NCBI GenBank assembly: GCA_040752815.1
Contig: JBFMGC010000002.1
Location: 1 to 35,489, forward strand
Length of the DNA: 35,489 nucleotides
Direction: 5' to 3'
Origin: Candidatus Zixiibacteriota bacterium
GTDB taxonomy: Bacteria; Zixibacteria; MSB-5A5; GN15; FEB-12
Under the pieces are notes generated by a model. The model made no database searches, was not told the DNA's origin, and saw only the letters and a list, made by a program, of their open reading frames with translations. Each line of letters starts with the position of its first letter. The stretch's first letter is position 1. Positions 22,298 to 30,660 of the stretch are shown here, one piece after another. The position numbers and the translations under genes were made by a program.

Positions 22298-24298
22298 CTA
22301 TCTCTTCAGGTTTACCAGCTCGTCGAGCATCTGGTCCGACGTGGTGATAATTCGGGCGTTGGCCTGGAAACCACGCTGGGCCGTGATCATGCCCGTAAAC
22401 TCCTGGGCGATATCCACGGCCGATGATTCCAGCGCGCCGGAGGTAATGCGGCCTGAGATGGTCGCACCGGCAACACCTTCAATGGCATCGCCCGAGTTCG
22501 GCGATTCCTGGAACAAGGACCGCCCGGCCTTCACCAGACCGGCCTGGTTGTTGAAATCGGCCAGCATGATCTGCGCCAGGATTCTGGTCACACCATTAGT
22601 GAAGATGCCGGAGATATTGCCGGACTCGTCGATCGCGATCTTGTCGAGCAGTCCCAGCCCGTAACCGTCCTGGTTGATGATCGAAGCAGTGTGATTGCCC
22701 GAGAACCCGGTCAGTCCGTCAAAACTTGAAATCGAACCGGCGTCGACTCGAATGTCCATCTGTTCGGCGCCGTTGCGCGGATCAATCGTAATCGAATCAG
22801 CGCCGCCGAAATACTCGAACGCATTCAGGGAGCCGTCGCGATTGAACGACACGTAACCGTACTGGCCGGCGGTAACTTCCTCAACACCCAGCGTGCTGGC
22901 TGACCATTCCCAGCGATTGGGGATGATCGACTTGAAAAACTCGATCGTGAGCGTATGCTTGCCGCCCTGCGAATCGAACACATTGATCGATGCCGCGTGT
23001 AGAGTATCCTCGGTATCGATAATCAGGCTATTTCCGCTGGTGGCCCTCAGGCCCGAGGAATCGGTTTTTATTTCCACACCGCCGCCGCCAAGGCCGGACA
23101 GCCCAATCACCAGACCGGTTCTTTCATCAAAGACCAAGTCGAGGAGGCTCGTGACCGGACCGGTGGCGGCACCAAAGCCGCGCGACGGTGTGAACGTGTC
23201 GGTCGCCTGGAATGTGGTTGCCGCGCCGCCCGCGGACTGGAACGTGGTGCCGTTCAGGCCGAACAGGACGCCCGCGATATTGCCCGCGATAGCGCCGCCG
23301 TTGGCGTGAAGCGTTACCTGGCCGGCGGTCATATTCTGGAAGTAGTACTGCAGGTTGTCACCAGCCTTGTCGCGCGTGATCCGTATCTGGCCGCCGACTA
23401 TTTCGGCGGTCAGGCCCGAGATCTGGTTGATACCATTTAACAGGTCTTGCACCGTGGATGACGCCGTTAGACCCGAAACTCTCTGCTCGCTGCCGCCGTC
23501 GACCGCAATACCGAAGTCATCAAATATCGTCACACCCAGGGAGCCGAGCGTCATGTTCGGCCCCAGCGCCGCCACCTGCGTGTTCGAGCCATCGCCGGCA
23601 TTGCCGAGCGTGGAACCGGTAAACGACGCATTGACCGCCTGAGTGCCGGTGATCTCTATCACATGCTGCCCGCCGACACCATCGAGGGCATACCCACTTA
23701 CTTCTGCCACACCCGATGATCCCGCCGAGTACAGCGAGGCGAGCGAATCGCTCGCGGTGACGTCAATGTTATTGGCCATCCGAATGACCTCGGTCGGCTT
23801 GGCCGGATCCTGCTGGCCAAACGGAAGCATGATGCTGCCCGTGGTAGCCAGCGACGGGATGTTTCCCGATGAGTCGGCCATCTTACCCTGCACAAACAAG
23901 CCGGTCGCAGGGTCAACCAGGTTGGAACCCGCATCGAAACCGAACGATCCCGCGCGGGTGTAGAACGTATTGTTATTGCCGTCCGAGAGGATGAAGAAAC
24001 CGGCCCCCTGGATCGCCATATCGGTTATCTGTCCGGTCGTCTCCAGGCCTCCCTGGAGGAACATGTTGTCAATCGTGCCGACCTGCATCCCGAGGCCGAG
24101 CTGCTGCGGGTTGGTGCCGCCCATGATTGAGCTTGGGCGGCCCGCCCCTTTGGTGGTCTGAACGAGCGCTTCCTGAAAATTCACGCGACCAGGCTTGAAA
24201 CCGATGGTGTTAACGTTGGCAATGTTGTTGCCGATTACGTTCATCTTCACCTGGTGGTTCTTAAGCCCGGAAACACCAGCAAACAATGATGCCATCAT
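22298..24298 (-). CDS. flgE: Flagellar hook protein FlgE
   Basis: The protein has 666 residues. The N-terminal rod-like segment (S-L-F-A-G-V-S-G-L, then M-N-V-I-G-N-N-I-A-N-V-N-T-I-G-F-K) and the C-terminal segment (Q-E-F-T-G-M-I-T-A-Q-R-G-F-Q-A-N-A-R-I-I-T-T-S) are the conserved D0 helices of hook proteins. The middle holds FlgE beta domains (for example F-D-S-Q-G-G-K-H-T-L-T-I-E-F-F-K). It is larger than the ~400-residue enteric hook protein because of extra surface domains rich in G, S, T and A. It is exported through the FlhA/FlhB gate and polymerises under the FlgD cap. Two ATG codons occur in tandem at the start, after AAGGAGGT. Confidence 0.96.
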   Translation of the reverse strand: MMASLFAGVSGLKNHQVKMNVIGNNIANVNTIGFKPGRVNFQEALVQTTKGAGRPSSIMGGTNPQQLGLGMQVGTIDNMFLQGGLETTGQITDMAIQGAGFFILSDGNNNTFYTRAGSFGFDAGSNLVDPATGLFVQGKMADSSGNIPSLATTGSIMLPFGQQDPAKPTEVIRMANNIDVTASDSLASLYSAGSSGVAEVSGYALDGVGGQHVIEITGTQAVNASFTGSTLGNAGDGSNTQVAALGPNMTLGSLGVTIFDDFGIAVDGGSEQRVSGLTASSTVQDLLNGINQISGLTAEIVGGQIRITRDKAGDNLQYYFQNMTAGQVTLHANGGAIAGNIAGVLFGLNGTTFQSAGGAATTFQATDTFTPSRGFGAATGPVTSLLDLVFDERTGLVIGLSGLGGGGVEIKTDSSGLRATSGNSLIIDTEDTLHAASINVFDSQGGKHTLTIEFFKSIIPNRWEWSASTLGVEEVTAGQYGYVSFNRDGSLNAFEYFGGADSITIDPRNGAEQMDIRVDAGSISSFDGLTGFSGNHTASIINQDGYGLGLLDKIAIDESGNISGIFTNGVTRILAQIMLADFNNQAGLVKAGRSLFQESPNSGDAIEGVAGATISGRITSGALESSAVDIAQEFTGMITAQRGFQANARIITTSDQMLDELVNLKR

Positions 24299-24308
24299 AG
24301 TGCATCAA

Positions 24309-24349
24309 CCTCCTTGCGTACTCGCAAGACCTCCCCATCTGTAATGGGG
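24309..24349 (-). promoter_or_regulatory. Paired hairpins over the flgE ribosome-binding site
   Basis: In the flgE transcript the hairpin CCCCAT-(5)-ATGGGG (24333-24349) is followed by CTTGCG-AGTA-CGCAAG (24313-24328). The 3' arm of the second hairpin ends in the AAG of the ribosome-binding site AAGGAGG (24309-24315). Folding would partly cover the site of a very strong Shine-Dalgarno, so translational control of hook protein is plausible. Neither hairpin has a T-run. Confidence 0.5.
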
Positions 24350-24398
24350 TCCAGTCCTGAACCGAGTTGGTTATGTGTATCTCTATATCTCATTGTTT

Positions 24399-24794
24399 TC
24401 AAATAATCACCGCGGAATCGATCGAGGTCACCACACCCTCGCGCAGGTGTTCGCGATCGAACGCTGTTATTACCGTTCGATTGGCCACCGAAACCACCAG
24501 CGCGGCATCATCGGTGAGTATCAGCGTCTCGCGCGAACCCTTGGCGGAGGCCTTGTCGACTGCTTCAGATATGCGGCTCAACTGCTCCGCCGTAAGCTCG
24601 ATTCCCCTTGAGTGCAGACGCTGACTGGCATGTTTGGAGAAGACTACTTCCCGCCCGGAGGCCAGTTCCAGAGAGAACATTTCCTTGAATGATACCGAAC
24701 CGCTCTTCTGGGCCCGGCTCGCCTTGTCGCGCTGGGCGATCTCGAGCAGGTCCACCGGCCTGGTGTAGTTATTTATTTTGACCGCGTTTGCCAT
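24399..24794 (-). CDS. TIGR02530-type flagellar operon protein
   Basis: Starting from ATG 24792-24794 the product has 131 residues. An earlier start at 24833 would overlap flgD. The conserved core reads S-F-K-E-M-F-S-L-E-L, then V-V-F-S-K-H-A-S-Q-R-L-H-S-R-G-I-E-L and V-V-S-V-A-N-R-T-V-I-T-A-F-D. These match the small 'flagellar operon protein' family (TIGR02530) regularly found between flgD and flgE. No biochemical role is established for the family. A role in hook building is inferred from the constant gene neighbourhood. Confidence 0.88.
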   Translation of the reverse strand: MANAVKINNYTRPVDLLEIAQRDKASRAQKSGSVSFKEMFSLELASGREVVFSKHASQRLHSRGIELTAEQLSRISEAVDKASAKGSRETLILTDDAALVVSVANRTVITAFDREHLREGVVTSIDSAVII

Positions 24795-24810
24795 AGCCAA
24801 AGGTCTCTGA

Positions 24811-25494
24811 TTAGTCGTTATCAGGTTGCCCAACCGAACGGATATCGCCTAGTGAGATTTCAGTGCCGTTTATCATCACATAGGCGGCACCGTCGCGATA
24901 GGTAATTGTCGTCACCACACCGATTACTTGCAGGGTCGGCGTGAAGGCCGAATCGTCGGAACCGGTGGCGGCCGCTTTTATCGTGTAGTACCCTTCGGGC
25001 GCTCTGTTACCGAGATTATCCTTGCCGTCCCAGCGCACCGTGTGCGCGCCCGGCCCGATGTTCTTTTCGGTAATGGTGGCGACAAGGTTCCCCTGGCTGT
25101 CGGTAACTTCGAATTCGATCTCGGCCGCGTGACTGGACAGCGTATACGAAATCTTCGGCTGGTTGCTGCTGTCAAGATAGACGCCGCTGAAATCGGCGGT
25201 GACCTCGCGGCCGATAAGTCCCGAGGCCATGACATTATTGAGCGACTGCATCTGCAGGAAATCCCACTGGTTGGACGATTCGATTCCCTCGGCGATATTA
25301 TTCATCTGTTCCAGCGATGAAAACTGCGCCAGCTGCGCGATAAAGTCCTCGTCCTCCATCGGCTTCAGCGGATCCTGGTACTGCAGCTTGGTCACCAGCA
25401 GTTGAAGGAAATCGTCCTTGCCCAGCATCTGCTGGCTGCCGGTTTTGCGCTCGACACCGGAGGCGTCGACTCTGACTGGTGATACAAACGACAT
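24811..25494 (-). CDS. flgD: Flagellar hook assembly protein FlgD (hook cap)
   Basis: The protein has 227 residues. The N-terminal region has the FlgD hallmark D-D-F-L-Q-L-L-V-T-K-L-Q-Y-Q-D-P-L-K-P (about residues 27-45) and F-I-A-Q-L-A-Q-F-S-S-L-E-Q-M. The C-terminal half has the beta-rich Ig-like domain (A-H-T-V-R-W-D-G-K-D-N-L-G-N, then P-E-G-Y-Y-T-I-K-A). FlgD caps the growing hook and is removed on completion. The ATG 25492-25494 has AGGAGG eight bases upstream. It sits between fliK and the TIGR02530-type gene. Confidence 0.96.
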   Translation of the reverse strand: MSFVSPVRVDASGVERKTGSQQMLGKDDFLQLLVTKLQYQDPLKPMEDEDFIAQLAQFSSLEQMNNIAEGIESSNQWDFLQMQSLNNVMASGLIGREVTADFSGVYLDSSNQPKISYTLSSHAAEIEFEVTDSQGNLVATITEKNIGPGAHTVRWDGKDNLGNRAPEGYYTIKAAATGSDDSAFTPTLQVIGVVTTITYRDGAAYVMINGTEISLGDIRSVGQPDND

Positions 25495-25506
25495 CTTCCA
25501 TTCCTC

Positions 25507-27072
25507 CTAAGCCAGCACATTTACACCGTCGTGTTCGACATACTGCCTCACGGCCATCATGGACTGTGACGGCGACACGACACTGCTTGCATCAAACTGA
25601 TCGGCCTCGCGGCGGTCCTGCAATTTGTGGCCGTGTGACCAGAGCGGCCGCCTGTCGAAGAACTGATCGCGGGAGCCGTGATCACTCAGCATCACATCTA
25701 TCCTATCAACATCGAACCCCGCGCGGGACAACTGTTCGGTGAGCTGATCGAGCGACCGCTCCACCGCCGCTTTCGCCAGGGGCGTATCGACCGTGACACG
25801 CGCGGTTACCATGTGATCCCGCACCGAGAGATTAAGCCGCGCCGGGCCAAGGTGCTCGGGCTCGATTTTGATCATTATGGTCTGACCGGTCGAGAAAAGC
25901 GGTCTGTGGATCGCCTCCGGAAGGGTTAGCTTGACAGTCGGAGACAGCGTCTGACGCGGTGTGGCATGCACATTGTTGGCGCCAGTGTCATTCGCGGACG
26001 GAGCAGTCTGGAAGGTGCTCGACGGACTCTCCCACTTGAGTGAGGTCATGAGGCGTTCGGACAGATTGAACTTCTGTTCGGCAACGACCTTGTTCTGTGG
26101 CATCACCACTTCGGCTTCCAGTTGAGTGGCGGGCACCTGCGAGTCAGGATGATCCGCAGGAAATGTGATATCGGAAGGCTCGAGCGACGAAATCGAATCA
26201 AGCGGCGATCTGACTGCGATCGCCTGAGTGGTGTTCCGACCGGCGCTCCTGGGAAACAGGGTTAGACGCGTGCCGCTGTTTTCGGTGATCAACGATATAC
26301 CGACGCCTGCGGGATCTGATTTCGCCGGCGGCAGATCGGCTGCATTACTGATCTCAAGTGTCCTGAGGTTCAGGTTCCTCAGCAGCGTATCGAGTGGGTT
26401 GACCGCCAGCTTCTCAGCGCTTGAGACCGGTACCGCACTCCATGGATCACCGGCAGCCCAATCGACTCTTTGAGTTCTCTCGGTCAGAGCCTGCTGGACC
26501 ATCTGTACCGGGACAGAGATACGCACCGGCTCAGCGGCGGAATCGGGCACAGTCGCTATTAACACGATCTGCCCGCCGTCAACGCGAGCGTCTAAAATGT
26601 TATAGACTCCGGCCGGGAGCTCTGCTCCAGTGATTGTCTGAGGCATAGCAGGCAATTCAAACTGCGCCGGAGATATCTCCGCCCTCAGGGCCGCCGGAAG
26701 AATCGGCGCTCGAGGCAAATCCGCGTTCGACGATAATTCGATACTCGTCACCGAGTGAAGGTCGAGAGGGAGCAGTGGCAACGGGGTAGGGTTTGTTTCT
26801 ATTAATGTGTCCGAATACACCGTCAGACCAGCCGGAGCCCCATCCTGTGCAGCCGGCTGGTCAATTGACGGGAACAGACTATTGATGATCTTATTATTGT
26901 GCGGAGTGGCTTCCGGTGCGGCGTTCGCAAACAATTGCGCCATCAGTTCACCGAACAACAGCCCGCCGGGCGCCGCCTTATCGGAAGCACCGGTCAATCC
27001 TGCAGAGGCGAGCGGATTGGTTTCAAAACCGCCGAGCAGTTGGTCGAGTATGTTAGTGGTCACCGGCAACAT
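25507..27072 (-). CDS. fliK: Flagellar hook-length control protein FliK
   Basis: The protein has 521 residues. The N-terminal ~370 residues are low complexity and mostly disordered (P, A, S, T rich), as expected for the ruler part. The C-terminal Flg_hook domain (about 390-490) reads I-M-I-K-I-E-P-E-H-L-G-P-A-R-L-N-L-S-V-R, then A-A-V-E-R-S-L-D-Q-L and V-D-R-I-D-V-M-L. FliK measures the hook and signals FlhB to switch specificity. The start overlaps the motE stop (TGATG). The identification rests on the C-terminal domain and on position. Confidence 0.94.
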   Translation of the reverse strand: MLPVTTNILDQLLGGFETNPLASAGLTGASDKAAPGGLLFGELMAQLFANAAPEATPHNNKIINSLFPSIDQPAAQDGAPAGLTVYSDTLIETNPTPLPLLPLDLHSVTSIELSSNADLPRAPILPAALRAEISPAQFELPAMPQTITGAELPAGVYNILDARVDGGQIVLIATVPDSAAEPVRISVPVQMVQQALTERTQRVDWAAGDPWSAVPVSSAEKLAVNPLDTLLRNLNLRTLEISNAADLPPAKSDPAGVGISLITENSGTRLTLFPRSAGRNTTQAIAVRSPLDSISSLEPSDITFPADHPDSQVPATQLEAEVVMPQNKVVAEQKFNLSERLMTSLKWESPSSTFQTAPSANDTGANNVHATPRQTLSPTVKLTLPEAIHRPLFSTGQTIMIKIEPEHLGPARLNLSVRDHMVTARVTVDTPLAKAAVERSLDQLTEQLSRAGFDVDRIDVMLSDHGSRDQFFDRRPLWSHGHKLQDRREADQFDASSVVSPSQSMMAVRQYVEHDGVNVLA

Positions 27073-27863
27073 CAGTCATCCGCAATAGATACCATTTCTT
27101 TGGACAGCTTCGCGGCACGGGCCGGCGGCATGAGCGCCAGCACGGCCGAGGCGTTTTTCGGCTTCATGCGCGGCACAATGGCCACCACCGTTTCGTCATC
27201 GAGATTGGCCAGCAACTTGGCGACCGCGCTCGCTTCCATGTTGTCATAAAGCCCGGCCAGCTTGGTGATACGCGATGATTCAGCCTGCTCTATGCGCGCG
27301 ATCCCCTGCTGAATTTTGGTTTCTCTGACGTTGAGCTGTTTTTCACGCGCGTCGAGTTCGCCCGCGCGGGCGGCGAGGCGCGCTTCTTCCTGCTTCACCC
27401 AGTCAGTTTTCTTCGCCAGATCATCGGAGGTAATCAGCGCAGCGTCGTCCGATGGCATGGTCTCGGCGGGGGCGTGATCGAGTGCTTCGAGGTTCGAGAC
27501 AATCGACTCAAAAGCCGCCTGTCCCTGTTCGAGAAACGACAGGCTGGTGTCGTTCGCGATCAGCGCCGCAAGACTGTCGAGATTCATCGATGTGTCGGCT
27601 GCTGCAGGCGGTATGTGGCTGTCTGAAGGCTGCGGCTTATCGACCGCGGTCTGACCTTCGGCGCTCTCTTGACCGGTACTCGCAGACTCGGAAACACCGC
27701 CGGCCAGCATCAGCGTGCCAAACGCGATAGCCGCGACCGCCACCAGCCCGCCGATACCAAGAAGCAGGTATTTGAGCCAGGGCTTACCGGCGCTCGCGGA
27801 TTTGGCCTGTGCGGCCTCGTCGGCTTTCGGGGTCTCTTTGGACTTGTCAGTATCGGCTACCAT
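27072..27863 (-). CDS. MotE-like protein (MgtE N-domain, membrane anchored)
   Basis: The protein has 263 residues. One membrane helix spans about residues 30-56. It is followed by a periplasmic low-complexity part and a coiled coil around 155-200 (K-K-T-D-W-V-K-Q-E-E-A-R-L-A-A-R-A-G-E-L). The C-terminal ~60 residues form a domain like the magnesium-transporter MgtE N-domain (A-K-L-L-A-N-L-D-D-E-T-V-V-A-I-V-P-R-M-K-P-K-N-A). Such MotE proteins follow fliJ and precede fliK in many flagellar operons. In Clostridioides/Bacillus-like systems they are linked to motor or basal-body function. Here it is the first gene of the operon, directly behind a sigma-54-type promoter motif. Confidence 0.88.
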   Translation of the reverse strand: MVADTDKSKETPKADEAAQAKSASAGKPWLKYLLLGIGGLVAVAAIAFGTLMLAGGVSESASTGQESAEGQTAVDKPQPSDSHIPPAAADTSMNLDSLAALIANDTSLSFLEQGQAAFESIVSNLEALDHAPAETMPSDDAALITSDDLAKKTDWVKQEEARLAARAGELDAREKQLNVRETKIQQGIARIEQAESSRITKLAGLYDNMEASAVAKLLANLDDETVVAIVPRMKPKNASAVLALMPPARAAKLSKEMVSIADD

Positions 27864-27903
27864 TAATGCACTCTACAAAACAGCATTTTCCCACGGGCCT
27901 AAT

Positions 27904-27919
27904 TGCACGCCGCGTGCCG
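27904..27919 (-). promoter_or_regulatory. Probable -24/-12 (sigma-54) promoter of the flagellar operon
   Basis: On the minus strand the sequence CGGCACG-CGGC-GTGCA matches the sigma-54 consensus TGGCACG-N4-TTGCW. It keeps the invariant GG (27917-27918) and GC (27905-27906) ten bases apart, with two mismatches at less strict positions. The -12 element lies about 42 bases before the motE ATG, in a 130-bp spacer that contains no gene. Sigma-54 would need an activator such as a FleQ/FlrC-type protein, which is not encoded in the window. Confidence 0.6.
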
Positions 27920-27993
27920 AGAGCGAGGCGCGCGGAGGATGTTGTTGTGATTAAAGACGTTAGGGCCGACCGCTTGAGTGCGACCGACCATTG

Positions 27994-29370
27994 TCAGGAT
28001 GTGTGGACGGAAAGAATTTCCAAAGGAACCGGAACGATTGGGATACCTGTCGAGTGTGGCGAAACCACCTCCCCCTCCGCATACCCATCTGTCGCGGAAG
28101 TGATCTTCACTTGCTGAATCTCCCGCCTGCCCGCGAAGTCGGTCGGCAGCTTCACGTTGATATAGTTATCGGCGATACCGTAACGGGCGGTGCGGTTTAG
28201 CCTTCCGCGCTCAGCGATCACCCCCAGAGTCTCCCCCACCTGCCGCACATGGGCGTTTGCCCAAAGGCGATCGGAAAGCGCGACAAGCAGGTCTCGTCGC
28301 TCGCTGACAATCTTCGGCCGAACCTTGTCCTGCATCGCCGAGGCCGCCGTGCCGGGGCGATCCGAGTAGCTGAACACGTGCAGATAGTCAAGCAGGCCGG
28401 AATCGACCAATGCGAGAGTTTCCGCAAAGTCACGGTCGGTCTCGCCGGGAAAGCCGACAATGATATCCGCACCGATAGTCGTATTGGGACGGGTCGCGCG
28501 GGCCTCATCCACGCGATTCAGATACGTTTGTTGGTCGTAGGGCCGATGCATCAGCCGAAGCAGCCGCGATGACCCCGATTGCAGAGGGATATGGAAGTGC
28601 CGGCAGATTCGACCTCCCGATTCGGCGCATAGAGTAAGCAGCTCGTCGCGTATCGCCTGCGGCTCGACCGACGACAGTCGCAAGCGCGGCAGGTCGGTTT
28701 CATCCAAAATCAACCGGCACAACTGCGCGAGTGAACGCGCCTCAGGCTCATCCGCGCCTGTGCGATGCCGGTAATGTCCAATATTAACGCCGGTCAATAC
28801 CACTTCTTCAAATCCAAGCTGCCGCAACCGGCGAACTTCGTCGACTATCTCCAGCGGCGGACGGTTCTTCAGTGGACCTCTCACTCTTGGCAGAATGCAG
28901 AACGCACACCGCTGGTCGCACCCGTCGGAGATCTTCAACAACGCGCGATTGAGCCGCGCGAATAGATCAAGCGGCTCGCCTATGTTGCAACGCGGCTCGA
29001 CTTCAAACAGGTCGGACAACTCCCGAGACAGGATTTCGGCAAGCTGAGACTTCTCGCGGTTGACCACGGTGAGATCAACATGCTGAATATCGCCGACACA
29101 CTTGGCGTTGGCATCGACATAGCATCCGGCCAGAACGATTTTAGCACCGGGGTTCTCCCGCGCCGCCTTCTGCACGAGCCGGAGATTGGCTGTATCGGCG
29201 CGGCGGGTCACCGTGCAGGTGTTGATAATACATAGGTCGGCTCGTTCGTGGCGCGTAGTTCGGCGAAAGCCATAAGAGTACAGCGCCGCGGCCATTTGCT
29301 CAGTTTCATACTGATTGAGCCGGCACCCTACGGTGTGGAAGGAGACTTTTTTCTGCGTCGCGCCGCTCAT
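27994..29370 (-). CDS. mtaB: tRNA methylthiotransferase MtaB (t6A37 to ms2t6A37)
   Basis: The protein has 458 residues. The N-terminal UPF0004 domain has Cys16 (T-V-G-C-R-L-N), Cys52 (N-T-C-T-V-T) and Cys83 (A-G-C-Y), which bind the auxiliary iron-sulfur cluster. The radical SAM motif is C151-x-x-x-C155-x-x-C158 (C-D-Q-R-C-A-F-C). A TRAM-like C-terminal domain follows. The T-V-G-C-R-L-N-Q-Y-E-T-E start is typical of MtaB rather than MiaB. It adds the methylthio group to t6A37 of tRNAs reading ANN codons. It precedes motE, so it separates the flagellar operon from the housekeeping genes. It is preceded by GGCAGAC-type repeats. Confidence 0.93.
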   Translation of the reverse strand: MSGATQKKVSFHTVGCRLNQYETEQMAAALYSYGFRRTTRHERADLCIINTCTVTRRADTANLRLVQKAARENPGAKIVLAGCYVDANAKCVGDIQHVDLTVVNREKSQLAEILSRELSDLFEVEPRCNIGEPLDLFARLNRALLKISDGCDQRCAFCILPRVRGPLKNRPPLEIVDEVRRLRQLGFEEVVLTGVNIGHYRHRTGADEPEARSLAQLCRLILDETDLPRLRLSSVEPQAIRDELLTLCAESGGRICRHFHIPLQSGSSRLLRLMHRPYDQQTYLNRVDEARATRPNTTIGADIIVGFPGETDRDFAETLALVDSGLLDYLHVFSYSDRPGTAASAMQDKVRPKIVSERRDLLVALSDRLWANAHVRQVGETLGVIAERGRLNRTARYGIADNYINVKLPTDFAGRREIQQVKITSATDGYAEGEVVSPHSTGIPIVPVPLEILSVHTS

Positions 29371-29380
29371 ACTTGTGGGC

Positions 29381-29444
29381 GGCAGACATCCTCGTCTGCC
29401 CCTCCTGGCAAAAAGCTAAGACCGGGCAGACCAGGAGGTCTGCC
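29381..29444. repeat. Two GGCAGAC/GTCTGCC palindromes in inverted orientation
   Basis: In the 81-bp gap between dusB and mtaB, GGCAGAC-(6)-GTCTGCC (29381-29400) is followed by GGCAGACC-(4)-GGTCTGCC (29425-29444). The two units are themselves inverted relative to each other, so a longer structure pairing their ~24-bp arms is also possible. The same arms recur at 30789-30808 and in part at 30535-30543. I take them as a dispersed REP-like family in this genome. Confidence 0.6.
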
Positions 29445-29451
29445 GCGCACG

Positions 29452-30462
29452 TCACAGGTCACCTTGAGTCTGTCGAAGGGCGACTCCTTCCGCTCGCCGA
29501 CGAAACGCTTCCACCGCCGCGATAACATCCGCTGTCGAGAACACTTTCTCCAGCGACATGCGCAGGTCTTTTGCCCCGGGGAAGCCGGACGCGTACGCCA
29601 TCAGGTGCTTGCGCATGACCAGAAACTTCTTGTCATCGTTAAACACCTCGTCATAGAGACGACAATGCACCAGCATGGTCTTGAGCAGTTCATCCAGAGA
29701 GATACTCGCCAGCCTGCGGCTGCGGTTGAAGAGCCAGGGATTACCGAAAATCGCCCGGCCAATCATGACCCCGTCGCAACCGGTCTCGTCAGTCACGCGT
29801 GTGGCCTGCTCGATTGATTTAATATCGCCGTTGCCGAGAATGAGCACTCCGCTCCCTCTGGCCTGAGCAACGATAGCGGGCATTTCTTCCCAGTGAGCCG
29901 GTACCTGCGACAGCTCTTTCCTGGTGCGCAAATGGAAGGTGATCGCGGCCGGTCGCGCCTCAATCAGCTGTGCGGCCCACTCCTGAGCCTGAATCTTGCC
30001 GAACCCGATACGGGTCTTGACCGACACCGGTAGGCCGCGCGCCCCGTCGATTGACGCCTGGATTATCTCCTGAGCCAGCTTCGGCTCATTGATAAGCGAT
30101 GATCCCGCCCCGGTGTTGCACACCGCCTTAACCGGGCAGCCCATGTTGATATCGACCCCGTCGAAGCCAAGGTCCCTGACAAGTTCCGCGCTCCGACGGA
30201 ACAGCTCCGGATCGCTGCCAAATAGCTGCGCGACAATCGGCCGTTCACACGGATCATAACGAAGGTCTTTGAGCAGATGCTCTCGCCCCTCGCTGCACAA
30301 ACCGTCGACCGAAACGAATTCTGTGATCATGACGTCCGGCTTGCCCAGGCGGGCAATCAAAAGCCGGAAGGCGGCGTCAGTGACGTCGTCCATCGGCGAG
30401 AGCGCCAGGATCGGCCGTTTCAGTTCGGCCCAGAAACCTGTGGGACTGGTGAGCATGGTCAT
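29452..30462 (-). CDS. dusB: tRNA-dihydrouridine synthase DusB
   Basis: Starting from ATG 30460-30462 the product has 336 residues, normal for DusB. The frame is open further upstream but reads through repeat DNA with no sign of protein sequence. Typical features are the start of the TIM barrel (P-I-L-A-L-S-P-M-D-D-V-T-D-A-A-F-R), G-V-D-I-N-M-G-C-P-V-K-A-V with the catalytic Cys, V-S-V-K-T-R-I-G-F and G-N-G-D-I-K-S. It reduces uridine in tRNA with FMN/NADPH. The last ten residues (V-A-L-R-Q-T-Q-G-D-L) and the stop come from a dispersed repeat (29462-29479), so the native C-terminus may have been replaced. Confidence 0.93.
   Translation of the reverse strand: MTMLTSPTGFWAELKRPILALSPMDDVTDAAFRLLIARLGKPDVMITEFVSVDGLCSEGREHLLKDLRYDPCERPIVAQLFGSDPELFRRSAELVRDLGFDGVDINMGCPVKAVCNTGAGSSLINEPKLAQEIIQASIDGARGLPVSVKTRIGFGKIQAQEWAAQLIEARPAAITFHLRTRKELSQVPAHWEEMPAIVAQARGSGVLILGNGDIKSIEQATRVTDETGCDGVMIGRAIFGNPWLFNRSRRLASISLDELLKTMLVHCRLYDEVFNDDKKFLVMRKHLMAYASGFPGAKDLRMSLEKVFSTADVIAAVEAFRRRAEGVALRQTQGDL
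29462..29479. repeat. Dispersed CCTTGAGTCTGTCGAAGG repeat over the dusB stop
   Basis: The 18-bp imperfect palindrome belongs to the widespread bacterial intergenic motif whose other strand reads CTTCGACAGACTCAAGG followed by TGACC. It overlaps the last codons of dusB and supplies its final residues; the TGA lies at 29452-29454. Recognition rests on memory of the motif in many unrelated genomes; within this window I see one clear copy. Confidence 0.45.
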
Positions 30463-30579
30463 AGTATCACGTTTCGGACTAAGCAATGGTACATATCCGC
30501 AACGGCCTGGGCAAGCGCCTATAGGTACGGTGGGCGGCAGACCTCTTGAGGCTGTCCCAAAAGTCATGGTTTGAGTTGT

Positions 30580-30636
30580 GTCAGGTCCGTAGCCTATCAC
30601 TCCCGGAGACCGGGAGTGATAGGGCGGTGACCTGAC
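30580..30636. repeat. Long perfect palindrome, 14-bp core plus 8-bp outer stem
   Basis: The core CCTATCACTCCCGG (30593-30606) pairs perfectly with 30610-30623 around a three-base AGA loop. An outer stem GTCAGGTC (30580-30587) / GACCTGAC (30629-30636) continues after a symmetric five-base internal loop. In total 22 base pairs lie in 57 bases. It is inside the MITE-like element and is not a terminator (no T-run). Confidence 0.75.
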
Positions 30637-30660
30637 GCCATTGACGCTGAGAGGACTGCA

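Noticed and set aside
28166-28173. Perfect sigma-28 -10 box GCCGATAA on the minus strand
   Set aside because: It is inside mtaB coding sequence, and the nearest TAAA is 22 bases upstream instead of about 15.
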